This document shows positions 45,271-55,305 of a stretch of 64,000 nucleotides of DNA, one piece after another; the stretch's first letter is position 1; every line of letters begins with the position of its first letter. The DNA is taken from assembly GCA_902786725.1 (NCBI GenBank), contig CADADP010000006.1, forward strand, positions 1 to 64,000, in the 5' to 3' direction. Under the pieces are notes generated by a model. That model saw nothing but the letters and a program-made list of their open reading frames with translations, searched no databases and was not told the DNA's origin. The position numbers were made by a program, and so were the translations under genes. The stretch comes from an uncultured Bacteroidales bacterium. Its GTDB lineage: Bacteria; Bacteroidota; Bacteroidia; Bacteroidales; Muribaculaceae.

Positions 45271-45467
45271 ATGCATATAATTATACTATGCAACTTTTTG
45301 GCAGTTTTTTTTCAAAAAAAATTTCTCAGCCTGCCATTTTGTCCATCTTGTGCTTATACATAACACTGATTTTCTGCCATTTAGCTAATTTCCGTATTTT
45401 ATGGCACAAGATTTGCTATATCAGTGTGTGAAAACCGTAATCAGAAACAAATAAAAACACAACGCAT

Positions 45468-48056
45468 ATGAACTTCAACAATTTCACAATCAAAGCACAA
45501 GAAACCGTTCAGAAATCGGTTTCGATTGCCCGTTCGCAAGGGAATCAGGCCATAGAGCCGGTTCACCTGCTCAAGGCAATAATGACTGAGGGAGACTCGG
45601 TGATGAAGTTCCTGCTTCAGAAACTCGATATCCCTTCAACTATGATTGAGCGACCGCTCGACGAGGAATTGAAGCGGCTGCCACACGTCAACGGCGGCGA
45701 GCCCTACTTGAGCAACGAAGCGAGTGCGGCTCTTGAGAAAGCCACGGAATACGCCACACACAACGGCGACCAGTACGTCTCGGTGGAGGCCATGATAATG
45801 GGTCTTTTCCTAAGTCCATCACCGGCTTCCACTATTCTGAAAAATGCCGGTGTGACCGAAAAAGACCTAACCGCAGCCATCACCGACTTGCGCAAGGGCA
45901 AAAAAGCCTCACAGCAAAGTGCCGAAGAACAGTATAACGCACTCGCCAAGTACGCAATCAATCTGAATGAACGCGCTCGTAGCGGCAAACTCGACCCAGT
46001 CATAGGCCGCGATGATGAGATTAGACGAGTGTTGCAAATACTTAGCCGCCGCACCAAGAACAACCCAATCCTGATAGGTGAACCAGGAACAGGAAAGACC
46101 GCTATAGTGGAGGGATTGGCACAACGTATAGTTCGTGGCGACGTCCCCGACAACCTAAAGCAGAAGCAGGTATATTCGCTCGACATGGGTGCGCTTATCG
46201 CAGGCGCCAAGTATCAGGGCGAGTTTGAAGAGCGACTTAAGGCCGTGATTAACGAAATCCAGCAAGCCAACGGAGAAATAATCCTTTTCATCGATGAGAT
46301 TCACACTCTGGTGGGAGCCGGACAGAGCAACGGCGCAATGGATGCCGCCAACATCCTTAAGCCGGCGCTGGCACGTGGTGACTTGCGCAGCATAGGAGCC
46401 ACCACACTCGACGAGTATCAGAAATACTTTGAGAAGGACAAAGCACTGGAGCGCCGATTCCAGATAGTGATGGTGGATGAGCCCGGTGAGGAAGAGGCTG
46501 TGGCAATTCTGCGAGGACTTAAGGAGAAATATGAGAACCACCACAAGGTGCGTATCAAGGACGATGCAATCATCGCCGCCGTAACGCTTTCACAACGCTA
46601 TATCAGCGACCGTTTCTTACCCGACAAGGCCATTGACCTGATTGATGAGGCCGCGGCAAAATTGAGGATTGAAATGGACTCGGTGCCCGAAGGACTTGAT
46701 GAGATTTCTCGACGTATAATGCAGCTGGAGATTGAACGCGAGGCCATTAAGCGCGATGGCGACAAGCAACGAATAGCCGCACTCGACAAGAACCTTGCCG
46801 AACTGCGCGAGCAAGAAAAAGACTACACCGCCAAGTGGAAATCGGAGCAGGAACTTATCAATCGCATTCAGCAAAATAAGATTGATATAGAACAACTCAA
46901 CTTTGAGGCCGAACGAGCCGAACGGAACGGCGACTATGCCCGCGTGGCCGAGATTCGCTACTCGCTCATCAAGCAGAAACAGGACCAGAACGCGGAACTA
47001 CAGCAGAAGTTACACGACATGCAGGGAGACAAAGCTCTAATCAAGGAAGAGGTGGATAGCGAAGACATTGCCGATGTGGTGTCGAAGTGGACCGGCATAC
47101 CGGTGACAAAGATGCTACAGACCGAGAAGGAGAAGTTGCTACACTTGGAAGACGAGTTGCACAAGCGCGTAATAGGTCAGGACGACGCTATCCGAGCCAT
47201 TTCCGACGCCGTGCGCCGCAGTCGCGCAGGCCTTAACGACCCTCGCCGGCCTCTAGGCTCATTCATCTTCCTGGGCACCACCGGCGTGGGCAAGACAGAA
47301 CTGGCCAAAGCCCTGGCCGACTATCTGTTCAACGACGAGAACATGCTTACCCGTATCGACATGAGCGAATACCAGGAGAAGTTCTCGGTAACAAGGCTCA
47401 TCGGGTCACCTCCGGGCTATGTTGGATACGATGAAGGCGGACAACTCACCGAGGCCGTGAGGCGCAAACCATATTCGGTGGTGCTATTCGACGAAATAGA
47501 GAAAGCCCACCCCGATGTGTTCAACGTGCTACTGCAAGTTCTGGACGATGGCCGACTCACCGACAACAAGGGACGCACCGTGAATTTCAAGAACACTATA
47601 GTGATTATGACATCGAACTTGGGCTCCAACCTTATCCGCGAACGTTTCGAGAAACTCACTCCCGACAATCACGACCAAGTGGTGGCTCAGACCCGCAACG
47701 AGGTGTTTGAGATGCTTAAACGCACCATCAGACCCGAGTTTCTGAACCGAATCGACGAGATAATAATGTTCTCACCGCTCAATGAGCAGGAGATAGCACA
47801 AATTGTGGGCTTGCAACTCAGTGGAGTGGCCAAGATGCTGTCGCAAAACGGAATCACGCTTCATTACACCGATGCCGCAGTGGCACTGCTGGCTAAGGCC
47901 GGATTCGACCCCGAATTCGGAGCGCGTCCGGTGAAGCGCGCCATCCAGAGCATGGTGCTTAACCGTCTTTCGCAAGACATCATCGCACAGCGTGTGGATA
48001 ACACACGGCCCATCACCATTGATGCCGCAGGCGGTGAAATCACATTCAGCAACTAA
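45468..48056 (+). CDS. clpB: ClpB disaggregase
   Basis: This heat-shock AAA+ protein rescues aggregated proteins with DnaK. The 862-residue protein has the N-domain (Clp repeat motifs 1-145), Walker A GEPGTGKT and Walker B LFIDEIH in the first ATPase, a long coiled-coil middle domain (about 405-525, rich in Glu/Lys/Gln), then Walker A GTTGVGKT and [26 protein letters not shown] in the second. No consensus -7 motif was found in the 252-base upstream gap, compatible with a stress-specific promoter, but I see no clear CIRCE element. Confidence 0.98.
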   Translation: MNFNNFTIKAQETVQKSVSIARSQGNQAIEPVHLLKAIMTEGDSVMKFLLQKLDIPSTMIERPLDEELKRLPHVNGGEPYLSNEASAALEKATEYATHNGDQYVSVEAMIMGLFLSPSPASTILKNAGVTEKDLTAAITDLRKGKKASQQSAEEQYNALAKYAINLNERARSGKLDPVIGRDDEIRRVLQILSRRTKNNPILIGEPGTGKTAIVEGLAQRIVRGDVPDNLKQKQVYSLDMGALIAGAKYQGEFEERLKAVINEIQQANGEIILFIDEIHTLVGAGQSNGAMDAANILKPALARGDLRSIGATTLDEYQKYFEKDKALERRFQIVMVDEPGEEEAVAILRGLKEKYENHHKVRIKDDAIIAAVTLSQRYISDRFLPDKAIDLIDEAAAKLRIEMDSVPEGLDEISRRIMQLEIEREAIKRDGDKQRIAALDKNLAELREQEKDYTAKWKSEQELINRIQQNKIDIEQLNFEAERAERNGDYARVAEIRYSLIKQKQDQNAELQQKLHDMQGDKALIKEEVDSEDIADVVSKWTGIPVTKMLQTEKEKLLHLEDELHKRVIGQDDAIRAISDAVRRSRAGLNDPRRPLGSFIFLGTTGVGKTELAKALADYLFNDENMLTRIDMSEYQEKFSVTRLIGSPPGYVGYDEGGQLTEAVRRKPYSVVLFDEIEKAHPDVFNVLLQVLDDGRLTDNKGRTVNFKNTIVIMTSNLGSNLIRERFEKLTPDNHDQVVAQTRNEVFEMLKRTIRPEFLNRIDEIIMFSPLNEQEIAQIVGLQLSGVAKMLSQNGITLHYTDAAVALLAKAGFDPEFGARPVKRAIQSMVLNRLSQDIIAQRVDNTRPITIDAAGGEITFSN

Positions 48057-48087
48057 CCGACCAGGTTTACACTTGTAACAAAACTAA

Positions 48088-48132
48088 TGAGGGGACGCTC
48101 CGCTACCGATACGTTCCCTCATTTTTTCTTTT
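48088..48132 (+). terminator. Intrinsic terminator after clpB
   Basis: Arms tgaggggacg and cgttccctca (one G-U pair), at about 48089-48098 and 48112-48121, are followed by a T-rich run. Confidence 0.8.
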
Positions 48133-48152
48133 TACGCAGTAACCATTTCCGA

Positions 48153-48761
48153 TTAATCGCTCATATTAAGGTCGGGGTTGTTATATGGCAACAGGCGACC
48201 ATACATCGTTATTCTATCGGAGCTGAACGTGGCCATCACCATAGCCGAGGCCGAATCACAGTCGGGATATAACTGTATGCTCACATCAGCATTTACACGA
48301 GAACCCATGACGTGGAACGTGAGCGTAACGCCACCGTCGCCGTCTTGAGTGACGCGCTTATTAGTGACACGGCCGGCCACTGTGAGCCCACCCAGGCCAT
48401 TGGCTCCGAGCGAGCCATCGTTGAGAGCGAACTGCACCATAGCACGCTCGCCTTGTACTACTATAAAATTAGTGCTCTTGTCGAGTCCACTATGCACATA
48501 GCCCATATTGCCCAGGCTCACCTGCTCGGCAAGCAGGACAAAATGGTCGCGCATTATGGCCCCCATTGACTTGACGTGTGCAAGCGAGTCAACACGCTCT
48601 TGCAGTCGCTTTTCACGCTCCTTGCGTTCCTTGCTTGTTTCTTTAGCAGCAGGAGCGGTCTGCTCCACGGCGTCGGTATCGCGATAGATATCGTCTTGAG
48701 CACGTGCCACCGGGCACAAAAGCAACAGTATTATAATTATCGTTAAAATCTTTTTCATCAT
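48153..48761 (-). CDS. DUF4251 domain protein, exported
   Basis: The 202-residue protein has a signal peptide (ends near ARAQD), a charged linker (TSKERKEREKRLQERVD, possibly coiled), and the DUF4251 domain (about 70-195: FVLLAEQVSLGNMG, NFIVVQGERAMVQFAL, GLGGLTVAGRVTNK). This Bacteroidetes-specific periplasmic family has no known function. The neighbouring protease is divergent. Confidence 0.85.
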   Translation of the reverse strand: MMKKILTIIIILLLLCPVARAQDDIYRDTDAVEQTAPAAKETSKERKEREKRLQERVDSLAHVKSMGAIMRDHFVLLAEQVSLGNMGYVHSGLDKSTNFIVVQGERAMVQFALNDGSLGANGLGGLTVAGRVTNKRVTQDGDGGVTLTFHVMGSRVNADVSIQLYPDCDSASAMVMATFSSDRITMYGRLLPYNNPDLNMSD

Positions 48762-48800
48762 TTCGGCTTAATTTATTAAGGATAACTGTCATTTACATCG

Positions 48801-48808
48801 CAAAAATA
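48801..48808 (-). promoter_or_regulatory. Promoter -7 element for the DUF4251 gene
   Basis: The minus strand reads TATTTTTG, 40 bases before the start; it pairs with a divergent motif at 48831. Confidence 0.5.
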
Positions 48809-48830
48809 AGTTTTTTTCAACAATAATTAT

Positions 48831-48838
48831 TACTTTTG
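48831..48838 (+). promoter_or_regulatory. Promoter -7 element for the CPBP protease gene
   Basis: TACTTTTG followed by C is a consensus match, 38 bases before the ATG. Confidence 0.55.
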
Positions 48839-48875
48839 CTAAAAAAATTACACGCGATTCTTAAAAATAAATGCG

Positions 48876-49751
48876 ATGAGCCAAGACACATACAACCACT
48901 CCAAGACAATGACGTTGCTCATTTTTCTGTGTTTCGCCATAATTGGGCTAATGATGGCAACTGTTATAGCCGTTATAATCTTTGCCATAGCGCAAGTGAG
49001 AACAAGTGCTATATGCTCCACCATAGTCCAGGACGTGTTACTATTTATGGCTCCGGCTCTGCTTGTGGGTTGGGTTGTTACCCGTCACCCTTTGCGCTAC
49101 ACCCTTCTGACGACCGCGCCACGGTGGAAAGATGTCATGATAGTGCTACTGGCTTTCACCGTGTCGCTACCGGCTATGAACTATCTGGTTCACCTCAATG
49201 AGGGTATCACTCTGCCAGAGTCACTCCATGGGTTTGAGCAATGGCTAAAACAAAGCGAGCAGGCGGCCAAAGATGTCACCGACTCACTACTTGCAGTGAA
49301 TAGTCTGCCGGAAATGCTTCTGATGGTTCTTATGGTGGGCGTTCTAACGGGGATATCCGAGGAACTATTCTTCCGTGGCGGCCTATTGCGCCCCTTTATA
49401 TCAGAGGAGTCTAAGCCACATTTAGCCATCTGGATTGTGGCTATTGTGTTCAGTGCCGTCCACATGCAGTTCTATGGTTTTGTACCACGGATGCTGCTGG
49501 GCGTATGGTTCGGTTATCTGGTCTATTGGAGCCACTCTCTGTGGGTACCCATAATAGCTCACGCGCTCAACAACTCCGCTGTGGTAGTGTGCCAATATCT
49601 TGAAGACAATAAAATAATTTCGTCCAATATAGCTGAGACTATAGGAATTCCCGCCGACGGGGAATTTCCGTGGCTTGCCTTCGCAAGTTTTATTGCTACA
49701 GCACTGGTATTGTATCTGGCCTGCCGCACTCTGCACCGTTCGCAATCCTGA
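48876..49751 (+). CDS. CPBP-family intramembrane metalloprotease (CAAX protease-like)
   Basis: The 291-residue polytopic membrane protein carries the family's first motif EELFFRGGLLRPF (about 166-178) with the catalytic Glu-Glu and Arg, a second His in VFSAVHMQFYGFVPRMLLG, and the third motif PIIAHALNNS. These enzymes cleave membrane peptides or prenylated substrates; the target here is unknown. A second ATG (48873) gives only two codons and is not used. Confidence 0.92.
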   Translation: MSQDTYNHSKTMTLLIFLCFAIIGLMMATVIAVIIFAIAQVRTSAICSTIVQDVLLFMAPALLVGWVVTRHPLRYTLLTTAPRWKDVMIVLLAFTVSLPAMNYLVHLNEGITLPESLHGFEQWLKQSEQAAKDVTDSLLAVNSLPEMLLMVLMVGVLTGISEELFFRGGLLRPFISEESKPHLAIWIVAIVFSAVHMQFYGFVPRMLLGVWFGYLVYWSHSLWVPIIAHALNNSAVVVCQYLEDNKIISSNIAETIGIPADGEFPWLAFASFIATALVLYLACRTLHRSQS

Positions 49752-49862
49752 GCCCATACGCAGAGGCTCAACAGAGTAGCCCCATCTCTCCTAAGTAGTT
49801 TCTTGATTCCGCAAAAATCACACTTTTTTTTGCGGATAGTATTGCAATTACATATTTTTTAT

Positions 49863-49870
49863 TAATTTTG
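49863..49870 (+). promoter_or_regulatory. Promoter -7 element for the sppA-lpxK genes
   Basis: TAATTTTG is an exact consensus match, 110 bases before the sppA ATG, implying a leader of about 100 bases. Confidence 0.5.
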
Positions 49871-49979
49871 TCTTTTGCTTGGTGTATTAGGCTCATGCGC
49901 ATTTATGAAGCGATGAGGCTAACGGCATGAGCGCTAAATATCAACATATTGAAAAACAAGAACTTAAGCTTTTAAGGCT

Positions 49980-51782
49980 ATGATGAAGAAATTTTTACTT
50001 ATCGTTTGTGGCTCGTTTGTGGGTGTGTGGTTGGCTATGATGATTTTCACATTGGTGGCCATTATTTCCAGTTTTGCCATTCTCGGCTCATTTGCTGCCA
50101 TGAGCTCGGCTTCCACACCAAGCATAAGCAAGAACTCAATCTTGCACCTTGACTTCAGCTACGAAGTCACCGAGCGTGACGGAGATGAAGACCTCGACTT
50201 CATGTCGATGCTCCAAGATGGCGAGATAACCCACACAATCAGTCTGCCCACACTGGTGAGCGCAATTGAAGAAGCCGCCACCAACGACAACATTAAGGGC
50301 ATTTATATTGAGTGCAACGGACTCATGGCCGGTATCGCCACTCGCTACGAGATACGTGACGCCTTGAAGAAGTTCAAGCAGAGCAAGAAATTTATCTATG
50401 CCTATGGATACGAGGGTATAACTCAAGGCGATTACTTCCTGGCTTCGGTGGCCGACAGCATATTCATCAACCCTGAAGGCAGCGTGGATATAAAAGGTCT
50501 GGCTTCGGCCACGCCATATTTCAAGAGACTCATGGACAAGGTGGGTGTGGAGATGCAGATTATACGCGTGGGCACATTCAAGAGCGCCGTGGAACCCTAT
50601 ATGCTCGACAGCATTAGCCCGGCCAACAGGCTTCAGCAAGAGACCTATATGGGCAACATCTGGAAGTCGATGGTGGATACGATAGCAACTTCACGCAAGC
50701 TGACAGCCGAGAAAATCAACTACCTTGCCGACAACATGATTGCCATGATGCCGGTGGATTCGTTGCTAAGCAACAAGATTGTGGATAAAGTGTGCTACCG
50801 CAACGAGATGGACAATCGCCTACGCGCGCTAACCGACGTGGATAAGGATAAAGACTTGAACCTTGTATCGCCTCAGGACTTGGCTGCTTCGGCATCGAGT
50901 AAGTCCAAGTCGAGCAAAAACGTTATCGCCATTGTGTATGCTTCAGGCGAAATCGACGGCAGCGAATCAGTAACAAGCGGTAACGGCATCAATAGCGAAG
51001 AGCTCTGCGAGACCATCTATTCGCTGAGGGACGACAAAGACATAAAGGGAATGGTACTCCGAGTGAACTCTCCCGGCGGTAGCGCTTTCGGCTCTGAGCA
51101 GATATGGAAAGCTATAGATGACTTTAAGAAAGAGGGCAAGACGGTGGCGGTGTCGATGGGCGACCTCGCAGCATCGGGCGGCTACTATATCTCGGCCGGT
51201 GCCGATAGAATTTTCGCTCTGCCCACCACCATCACCGGCAGCATTGGCATCTTTGGCATGATTCCGTGTATCAATGGTCTGGTTGAGGACAAGTTAGGAG
51301 TAAACATCAGCATAGTAAAGACCAACAAGAACTCGGAGGCCGGCGTACTTACCAAGCCCCTTACCCCATTCCAGAAAGACGCTCTGCAGCAAATGGTGAA
51401 CCGCGGATACGAACTGTTTACAAACCGCTGCGCACAGGGACGCCACGTTTCGCAAGACTCCATCAAGCAAATTGCCGAAGGGCGTGTGTGGGACGGAGTC
51501 AGCGCCAAGAAAATAGGACTTGTGGACGAATTCGGAAATGTTGATTCAGCCGTTAAGTGGGTGGCCAAGAAGGCAAATCTGGCCGACGATTACTGCACAG
51601 ATGCGTATCCCGCACCTAAGACCAAATGGGAGAAGATGCTGAAGAAATACGCGACTATCAGCGCTCAGAAGCGCATGAAGGGCGAACTTGGCTTCCTCTA
51701 TGACTACTATATTGCAGCCGAGAAAGTTCTGGGACGCAACCATGTGCTGTGCCTGATGGAGCCAGTGGCAATCGACTTCTAA
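49980..51782 (+). CDS. sppA: Signal peptide peptidase SppA (protease IV), long form
   Basis: This 600-residue, membrane-anchored serine protease degrades cleaved signal peptides. One N-terminal membrane segment (about 5-30) is followed by two crotonase-like domains. The C-terminal half has the catalytic Ser in GDLAASGGYYISAGADR, with NSPGGSAFGSE earlier. The N-terminal half carries a Lys-containing SVDIKGLASATPYFKRLMDK segment, where the catalytic Lys of E. coli-type long SppA resides. It is followed by lpxK. Confidence 0.95.
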   Translation: MMKKFLLIVCGSFVGVWLAMMIFTLVAIISSFAILGSFAAMSSASTPSISKNSILHLDFSYEVTERDGDEDLDFMSMLQDGEITHTISLPTLVSAIEEAATNDNIKGIYIECNGLMAGIATRYEIRDALKKFKQSKKFIYAYGYEGITQGDYFLASVADSIFINPEGSVDIKGLASATPYFKRLMDKVGVEMQIIRVGTFKSAVEPYMLDSISPANRLQQETYMGNIWKSMVDTIATSRKLTAEKINYLADNMIAMMPVDSLLSNKIVDKVCYRNEMDNRLRALTDVDKDKDLNLVSPQDLAASASSKSKSSKNVIAIVYASGEIDGSESVTSGNGINSEELCETIYSLRDDKDIKGMVLRVNSPGGSAFGSEQIWKAIDDFKKEGKTVAVSMGDLAASGGYYISAGADRIFALPTTITGSIGIFGMIPCINGLVEDKLGVNISIVKTNKNSEAGVLTKPLTPFQKDALQQMVNRGYELFTNRCAQGRHVSQDSIKQIAEGRVWDGVSAKKIGLVDEFGNVDSAVKWVAKKANLADDYCTDAYPAPKTKWEKMLKKYATISAQKRMKGELGFLYDYYIAAEKVLGRNHVLCLMEPVAIDF

Positions 51783-51791
51783 CATAACCCT

Positions 51792-51829
51792 GTGGCAGTT
51801 GGGGGAAGCCCACTCTCCCCCACTGCCAC
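51792..51829 (+). terminator. Hairpin after sppA
   Basis: Arms gtggcagt (51792-51799) and actgccac (51822-51829), continued by ggggga/tccccc with one bulged base, form a strong stem followed by ttt. It lies 10 bases after the sppA stop, before lpxK, and may only attenuate. Confidence 0.6.
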
Positions 51830-51876
51830 TTTCGCTACAAATATTCAAGTAACAACGCTACAATAGCCTGCAGAAC

Positions 51877-53028
51877 GTGAGTTTTGATTTCTCTAACATA
51901 CTTAACCAGCAGCAAAGGAAAGCCATCGGGAACGCTGTGCTCACGCCTTTCTCATGGGTGTTCAGAGTAATTGTTTGGATTCGGAACATTTGCTTCAACA
52001 TCGGATTGCTTAAGGAAGAGAAGTTCGATGTGCCGGTGGTGTCGGTGGGCAACATCACTGTGGGAGGCACCGGAAAGACACCTCATGTGGAATACATAAT
52101 AGAGCACCTTTGCCGCAAGTACAACATTGGCGTTCTTAGCCGAGGATATAAGCGAGCGACACATGGCTTCATCCTTGCCACAGAGTCGCTCTCGCCTCGC
52201 GACATAGGCGACGAGCCATTCCAGATTTTTCACAAGTTCGGCGACCTCATCACGCTGGCAGTGTGCGAGAAAAGGGTTAAGGGAATCCGAGAGATGCTAA
52301 AGATTAACCCAAATATCAACCTCATACTGCTCGACGACGCGTTCCAGCACCGCTTCGTAAAGCCAAAAGTCAACATTGTGCTTATCGACTATAACAGACC
52401 ACCTTTCACCGACAAGATGTTGCCACTGGGATTTCTCCGGGAGCCACTCAGTAGCCTGTTACGGGCCGACATGGTGGTGGTAACCAAGTGCCCACCCGAC
52501 ATTAAGCCGGTGGACGTGAGAATGATGAAAGAGAATCTGGAACTAATCCCGGCTCAGGAATTATTCTATTCCTCTATCAAGTATGCCGAGCCCAAGTCGG
52601 TGTTTCCAATCAACAACCCACAACTCATGTCCATGTCATGGCTCGAACCCGACGACTTGGTGCTGGGACTGACAGGCATTGCCAACCCACGCACATTCGT
52701 CAGATACCTCAAGAATTATTCCGCGAAGGTGAAGGTGATTCATTTCGACGACCACCACTATTTCACACGCGAAGATTTCAAATATATTTTCAATATGTTC
52801 GAGAGCATGCCCGGACGGCGCAAGTTTATTGTCACCACAGAGAAAGACGCGGTGAGAATACTCAACAATCCCTACTTCCCGCCCACAATGCGCGACTACG
52901 TCTATTATATCCCAATTAAAGTGGGGTTCCGCGACTATGATGTGCACGACTTTATCGAAATTTTGGAAAAGAAAATTAACGAAACGGTGGCTCCTCCGCA
53001 CCAGTATTATGATGCCGACAATAACTGA
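51877..53028 (+). CDS. lpxK: Tetraacyldisaccharide 4'-kinase LpxK
   Basis: LpxK phosphorylates the lipid A disaccharide at the 4' position on the inner membrane. The 383-residue protein starts with GTG at 51877. The short helix (about 20-40) is followed by VVSVGNITVGGTGKTPHVEY (Walker A) and the metal-binding LILLDDAFQHR. A GTG start is unusual in this window but no in-frame ATG lies before the conserved region. Confidence 0.95.
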   Translation: MSFDFSNILNQQQRKAIGNAVLTPFSWVFRVIVWIRNICFNIGLLKEEKFDVPVVSVGNITVGGTGKTPHVEYIIEHLCRKYNIGVLSRGYKRATHGFILATESLSPRDIGDEPFQIFHKFGDLITLAVCEKRVKGIREMLKINPNINLILLDDAFQHRFVKPKVNIVLIDYNRPPFTDKMLPLGFLREPLSSLLRADMVVVTKCPPDIKPVDVRMMKENLELIPAQELFYSSIKYAEPKSVFPINNPQLMSMSWLEPDDLVLGLTGIANPRTFVRYLKNYSAKVKVIHFDDHHYFTREDFKYIFNMFESMPGRRKFIVTTEKDAVRILNNPYFPPTMRDYVYYIPIKVGFRDYDVHDFIEILEKKINETVAPPHQYYDADNN

Positions 53029-53083
53029 CACAGCTCATAACATCTCACAGATTATTCACATAACAAGAAAGGGGAAGGACTGT

Positions 53084-53109
53084 AGCGCGCGTAATAGCCG
53101 CGCTTTTTG
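53084..53109 (+). terminator. Hairpin with T run between lpxK and thiL
   Basis: Stem agcgcg/cgcgct (53084-53089 and 53099-53104) is followed by a T run. It could end the lpxK transcript or attenuate thiL. Confidence 0.5.
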
Positions 53110-53146
53110 CACCTCGTTCCCATATAACCCACATAATATATAGAAA

Positions 53147-54169
53147 ATGGCAGAGATTTCTTCACTTGGCGAATTTGGGCTTATCGATATGCTCACAAAA
53201 GACTTCAAATCGGTTAACACATCCACAATTAAGGGTGTGGGCGACGATTGCGCAATACTGGACCATGAGGGTAAACGCACCCTTGTAACCACCGACCTCC
53301 TGCTTGAGGGAATCCACTTCGACCTCACCTACGTTCCGCTTAAGCACCTTGGCTACAAAGCAGTGGTGGTGAACCTGAGCGATGTCTATGCCATGAACGG
53401 CACACCGCGGCAAATCACAGTGTCGCTGGGCATCTCCAAGCGATTTACCGTGGAGCACATCAATGAGCTTTACTCTGGCATCTACGCCGCCTGTGAACGT
53501 TATGGGGTGGACCTTGTGGGCGGCGACACTTCGGCCAGCGTAACGGGGCTTATAATCAGCGTTACGTGTATCGGCGAGGCCTCAGAGAAAGATATCGTTC
53601 GCAGAGACGGCGCGCGCGACACCGACCTGGTTTGCGTCAGTGGTGACTTGGGCGCGGCATACATGGGTTTGCAACTGCTCGAACGCGAACGAGTAGCATC
53701 GGCCGGAATGAAAGACTTCCAGCCCGACTTCGCCGGGAAGGAGTACATCTTGGAACGTCAACTAAAACCGGAGGCAAGACGCGACGTGATTGAGGAGCTT
53801 CGCAGTCTGGGCATCCATCCCACAGCTATGCTCGACGTGAGCGACGGCCTCTCGAGCGAACTTCTTCACATCTGCAAGCAGAGCAACGTGGGATGCCGCA
53901 TCTACGAGGAGCGAATACCTATCGACTACCAGACTGCCACTATGGCCGAAGAACTCAACATGAATCTTGTAACAGCCGCAATGAATGGCGGCGAAGATTA
54001 TGAGCTGCTCTTCACTGTGCCGCTGACCGACCTGAGCAAAGTGGAGCTAATGAAGACCGCAAGGCTTATGGGACGCATCACCAAACCCGAACTTGGCGCA
54101 TACCTCGTCACACGCGATGAGGCCGAGCTGGAAATTAAAGCACAGGGGTGGAACGCGTTCCACCCCTGA
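53147..54169 (+). CDS. thiL: Thiamine-monophosphate kinase
   Basis: ThiL makes thiamine pyrophosphate from thiamine monophosphate. The 340-residue protein belongs to the PurM-like ATPase superfamily: GVGDDCAIL near residue 28 binds metal-ATP, VVNLSDVYAMNG and GGDTSASV follow, and MLDVSDGLSSEL and MNGGEDYELLF are the later active-site loops. The last nine codons form a perfect palindrome that probably doubles as a terminator. Confidence 0.96.
   Translation: MAEISSLGEFGLIDMLTKDFKSVNTSTIKGVGDDCAILDHEGKRTLVTTDLLLEGIHFDLTYVPLKHLGYKAVVVNLSDVYAMNGTPRQITVSLGISKRFTVEHINELYSGIYAACERYGVDLVGGDTSASVTGLIISVTCIGEASEKDIVRRDGARDTDLVCVSGDLGAAYMGLQLLERERVASAGMKDFQPDFAGKEYILERQLKPEARRDVIEELRSLGIHPTAMLDVSDGLSSELLHICKQSNVGCRIYEERIPIDYQTATMAEELNMNLVTAAMNGGEDYELLFTVPLTDLSKVELMKTARLMGRITKPELGAYLVTRDEAELEIKAQGWNAFHP
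54143..54168. repeat. Perfect 26-bp palindrome spanning the thiL stop
   Basis: caggggtggaacg (54143-54155) is followed at once by its exact complement (54156-54168), overlapping the thiL stop codon TGA (54167-54169). It encodes the final residues of ThiL while forming a stem in RNA. No strong T run follows. Confidence 0.7.
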
Positions 54170-54252
54170 TACCGTTATTGCTATTTGTCCTGCTTTCGCT
54201 TCGGGAAACGGCTCGTCTTTTAGCCAGGGATTCTGACTTTTCGGTTGTATTA

Positions 54253-55305
54253 TCAGAAAGCTAATTGCAGTTGCGTGAGGACCGAACTCTCACCACCACT
54301 GTATCCACACCATTTCTTATAGTAGTAGCCCAGCTGAATCCTGCATTTCTTCAAGAACCAGTACTGTACGCCGGCCGAATATCGGTTTTGCGAGTCGCGA
54401 TAGGAATTATAGTGGTCGAACGAGACCAAAAAATCCAGGCCATGTGTGGCCACGTCCTTAACAGCAGCTGTGACATAACAACCATCGCTATTAAGATTTC
54501 CGTCTTTTGCCCACATCCACTCGCCACGAGCGTCGAATCGCCGCGTTTTCAGTTGTGCTCCGGCGGCATAACGTCGGCGAGTAAAGTTCCCGTTTCTTTT
54601 AACGTCGGTAAGTTCGGGCACTTCTAAACATATATATTTATCGTCCACCAAATTCATTTCGACGTTTCCGGTACCCAATATCGCCGACCCACTGAGCAAT
54701 AGGCATTCCAGCGGCTTTACTCCAAGGCGAGCCACAAAATCCTTCTGCTTATTATCATCGCGTCTGTTGCGACCGGCACCATTCATAACGGCCAAGTCAT
54801 AACTCAAGCGGTCACCAAAGAATGACCCATAAAGCGTAATGCCAATGTCGCGCCCGCCACCACCACGCATCATCAGCGGGCTGTCGCCGCAAATCAGCCT
54901 GTTGGTCACAAGCGACACGCATGGTATCATCTCCAGTATAGAAGGCGAAATAGGGCTCTCTATGCTGAACGGCGTCTTAAACTGTCCCAACTTCACGTTT
55001 ATTTCAGGGCAGAAAGCATAGCTTGCCCACAACTCTTGCAGGGCAAAATTCTTGAAATCGAACATCACTTGTGCGTTCAGTTTCGGGATCACTTTCACGT
55101 TGGCAGTGAGAATAATTTTATTCACAGCGAACTGATTTTCGGGCTCATTATTTTGGTGGTATTCCCATCCGGCCATAGCGTAGCCCGAGAATTTCACTCT
55201 CTGCAGTATCTTGCCCACTATACTTGTGGAATCAATCGACAGCGCGCTCGCCGACGAGCCACCGGCAAGTAGCACCATTAGTATCAGTATCCTTAATATC
55301 CTCAT
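54253..55305 (-). CDS. Porin of the OprO/OprP (phosphate-selective porin) family
   Basis: The 350-residue exported protein has a signal peptide (cleavage near ASALS) and alternating strands of a beta-barrel ending in a terminal Phe (TQLQLAF), typical of outer-membrane porins. KLNAQVMFDFKNFALQELWASY and VKLGQFKTPFSIE are the family's conserved early strands, and GVQYWFLKKCRIQLGYYYKK a late one. Substrate is not readable. Its start overlaps the TlpA-like gene's stop as TAATG. Together with the 5'-nucleotidase upstream, uptake of phosphate or nucleosides is a reasonable guess. Confidence 0.85.
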   Translation of the reverse strand: MRILRILILMVLLAGGSSASALSIDSTSIVGKILQRVKFSGYAMAGWEYHQNNEPENQFAVNKIILTANVKVIPKLNAQVMFDFKNFALQELWASYAFCPEINVKLGQFKTPFSIESPISPSILEMIPCVSLVTNRLICGDSPLMMRGGGGRDIGITLYGSFFGDRLSYDLAVMNGAGRNRRDDNKQKDFVARLGVKPLECLLLSGSAILGTGNVEMNLVDDKYICLEVPELTDVKRNGNFTRRRYAAGAQLKTRRFDARGEWMWAKDGNLNSDGCYVTAAVKDVATHGLDFLVSFDHYNSYRDSQNRYSAGVQYWFLKKCRIQLGYYYKKWCGYSGGESSVLTQLQLAF

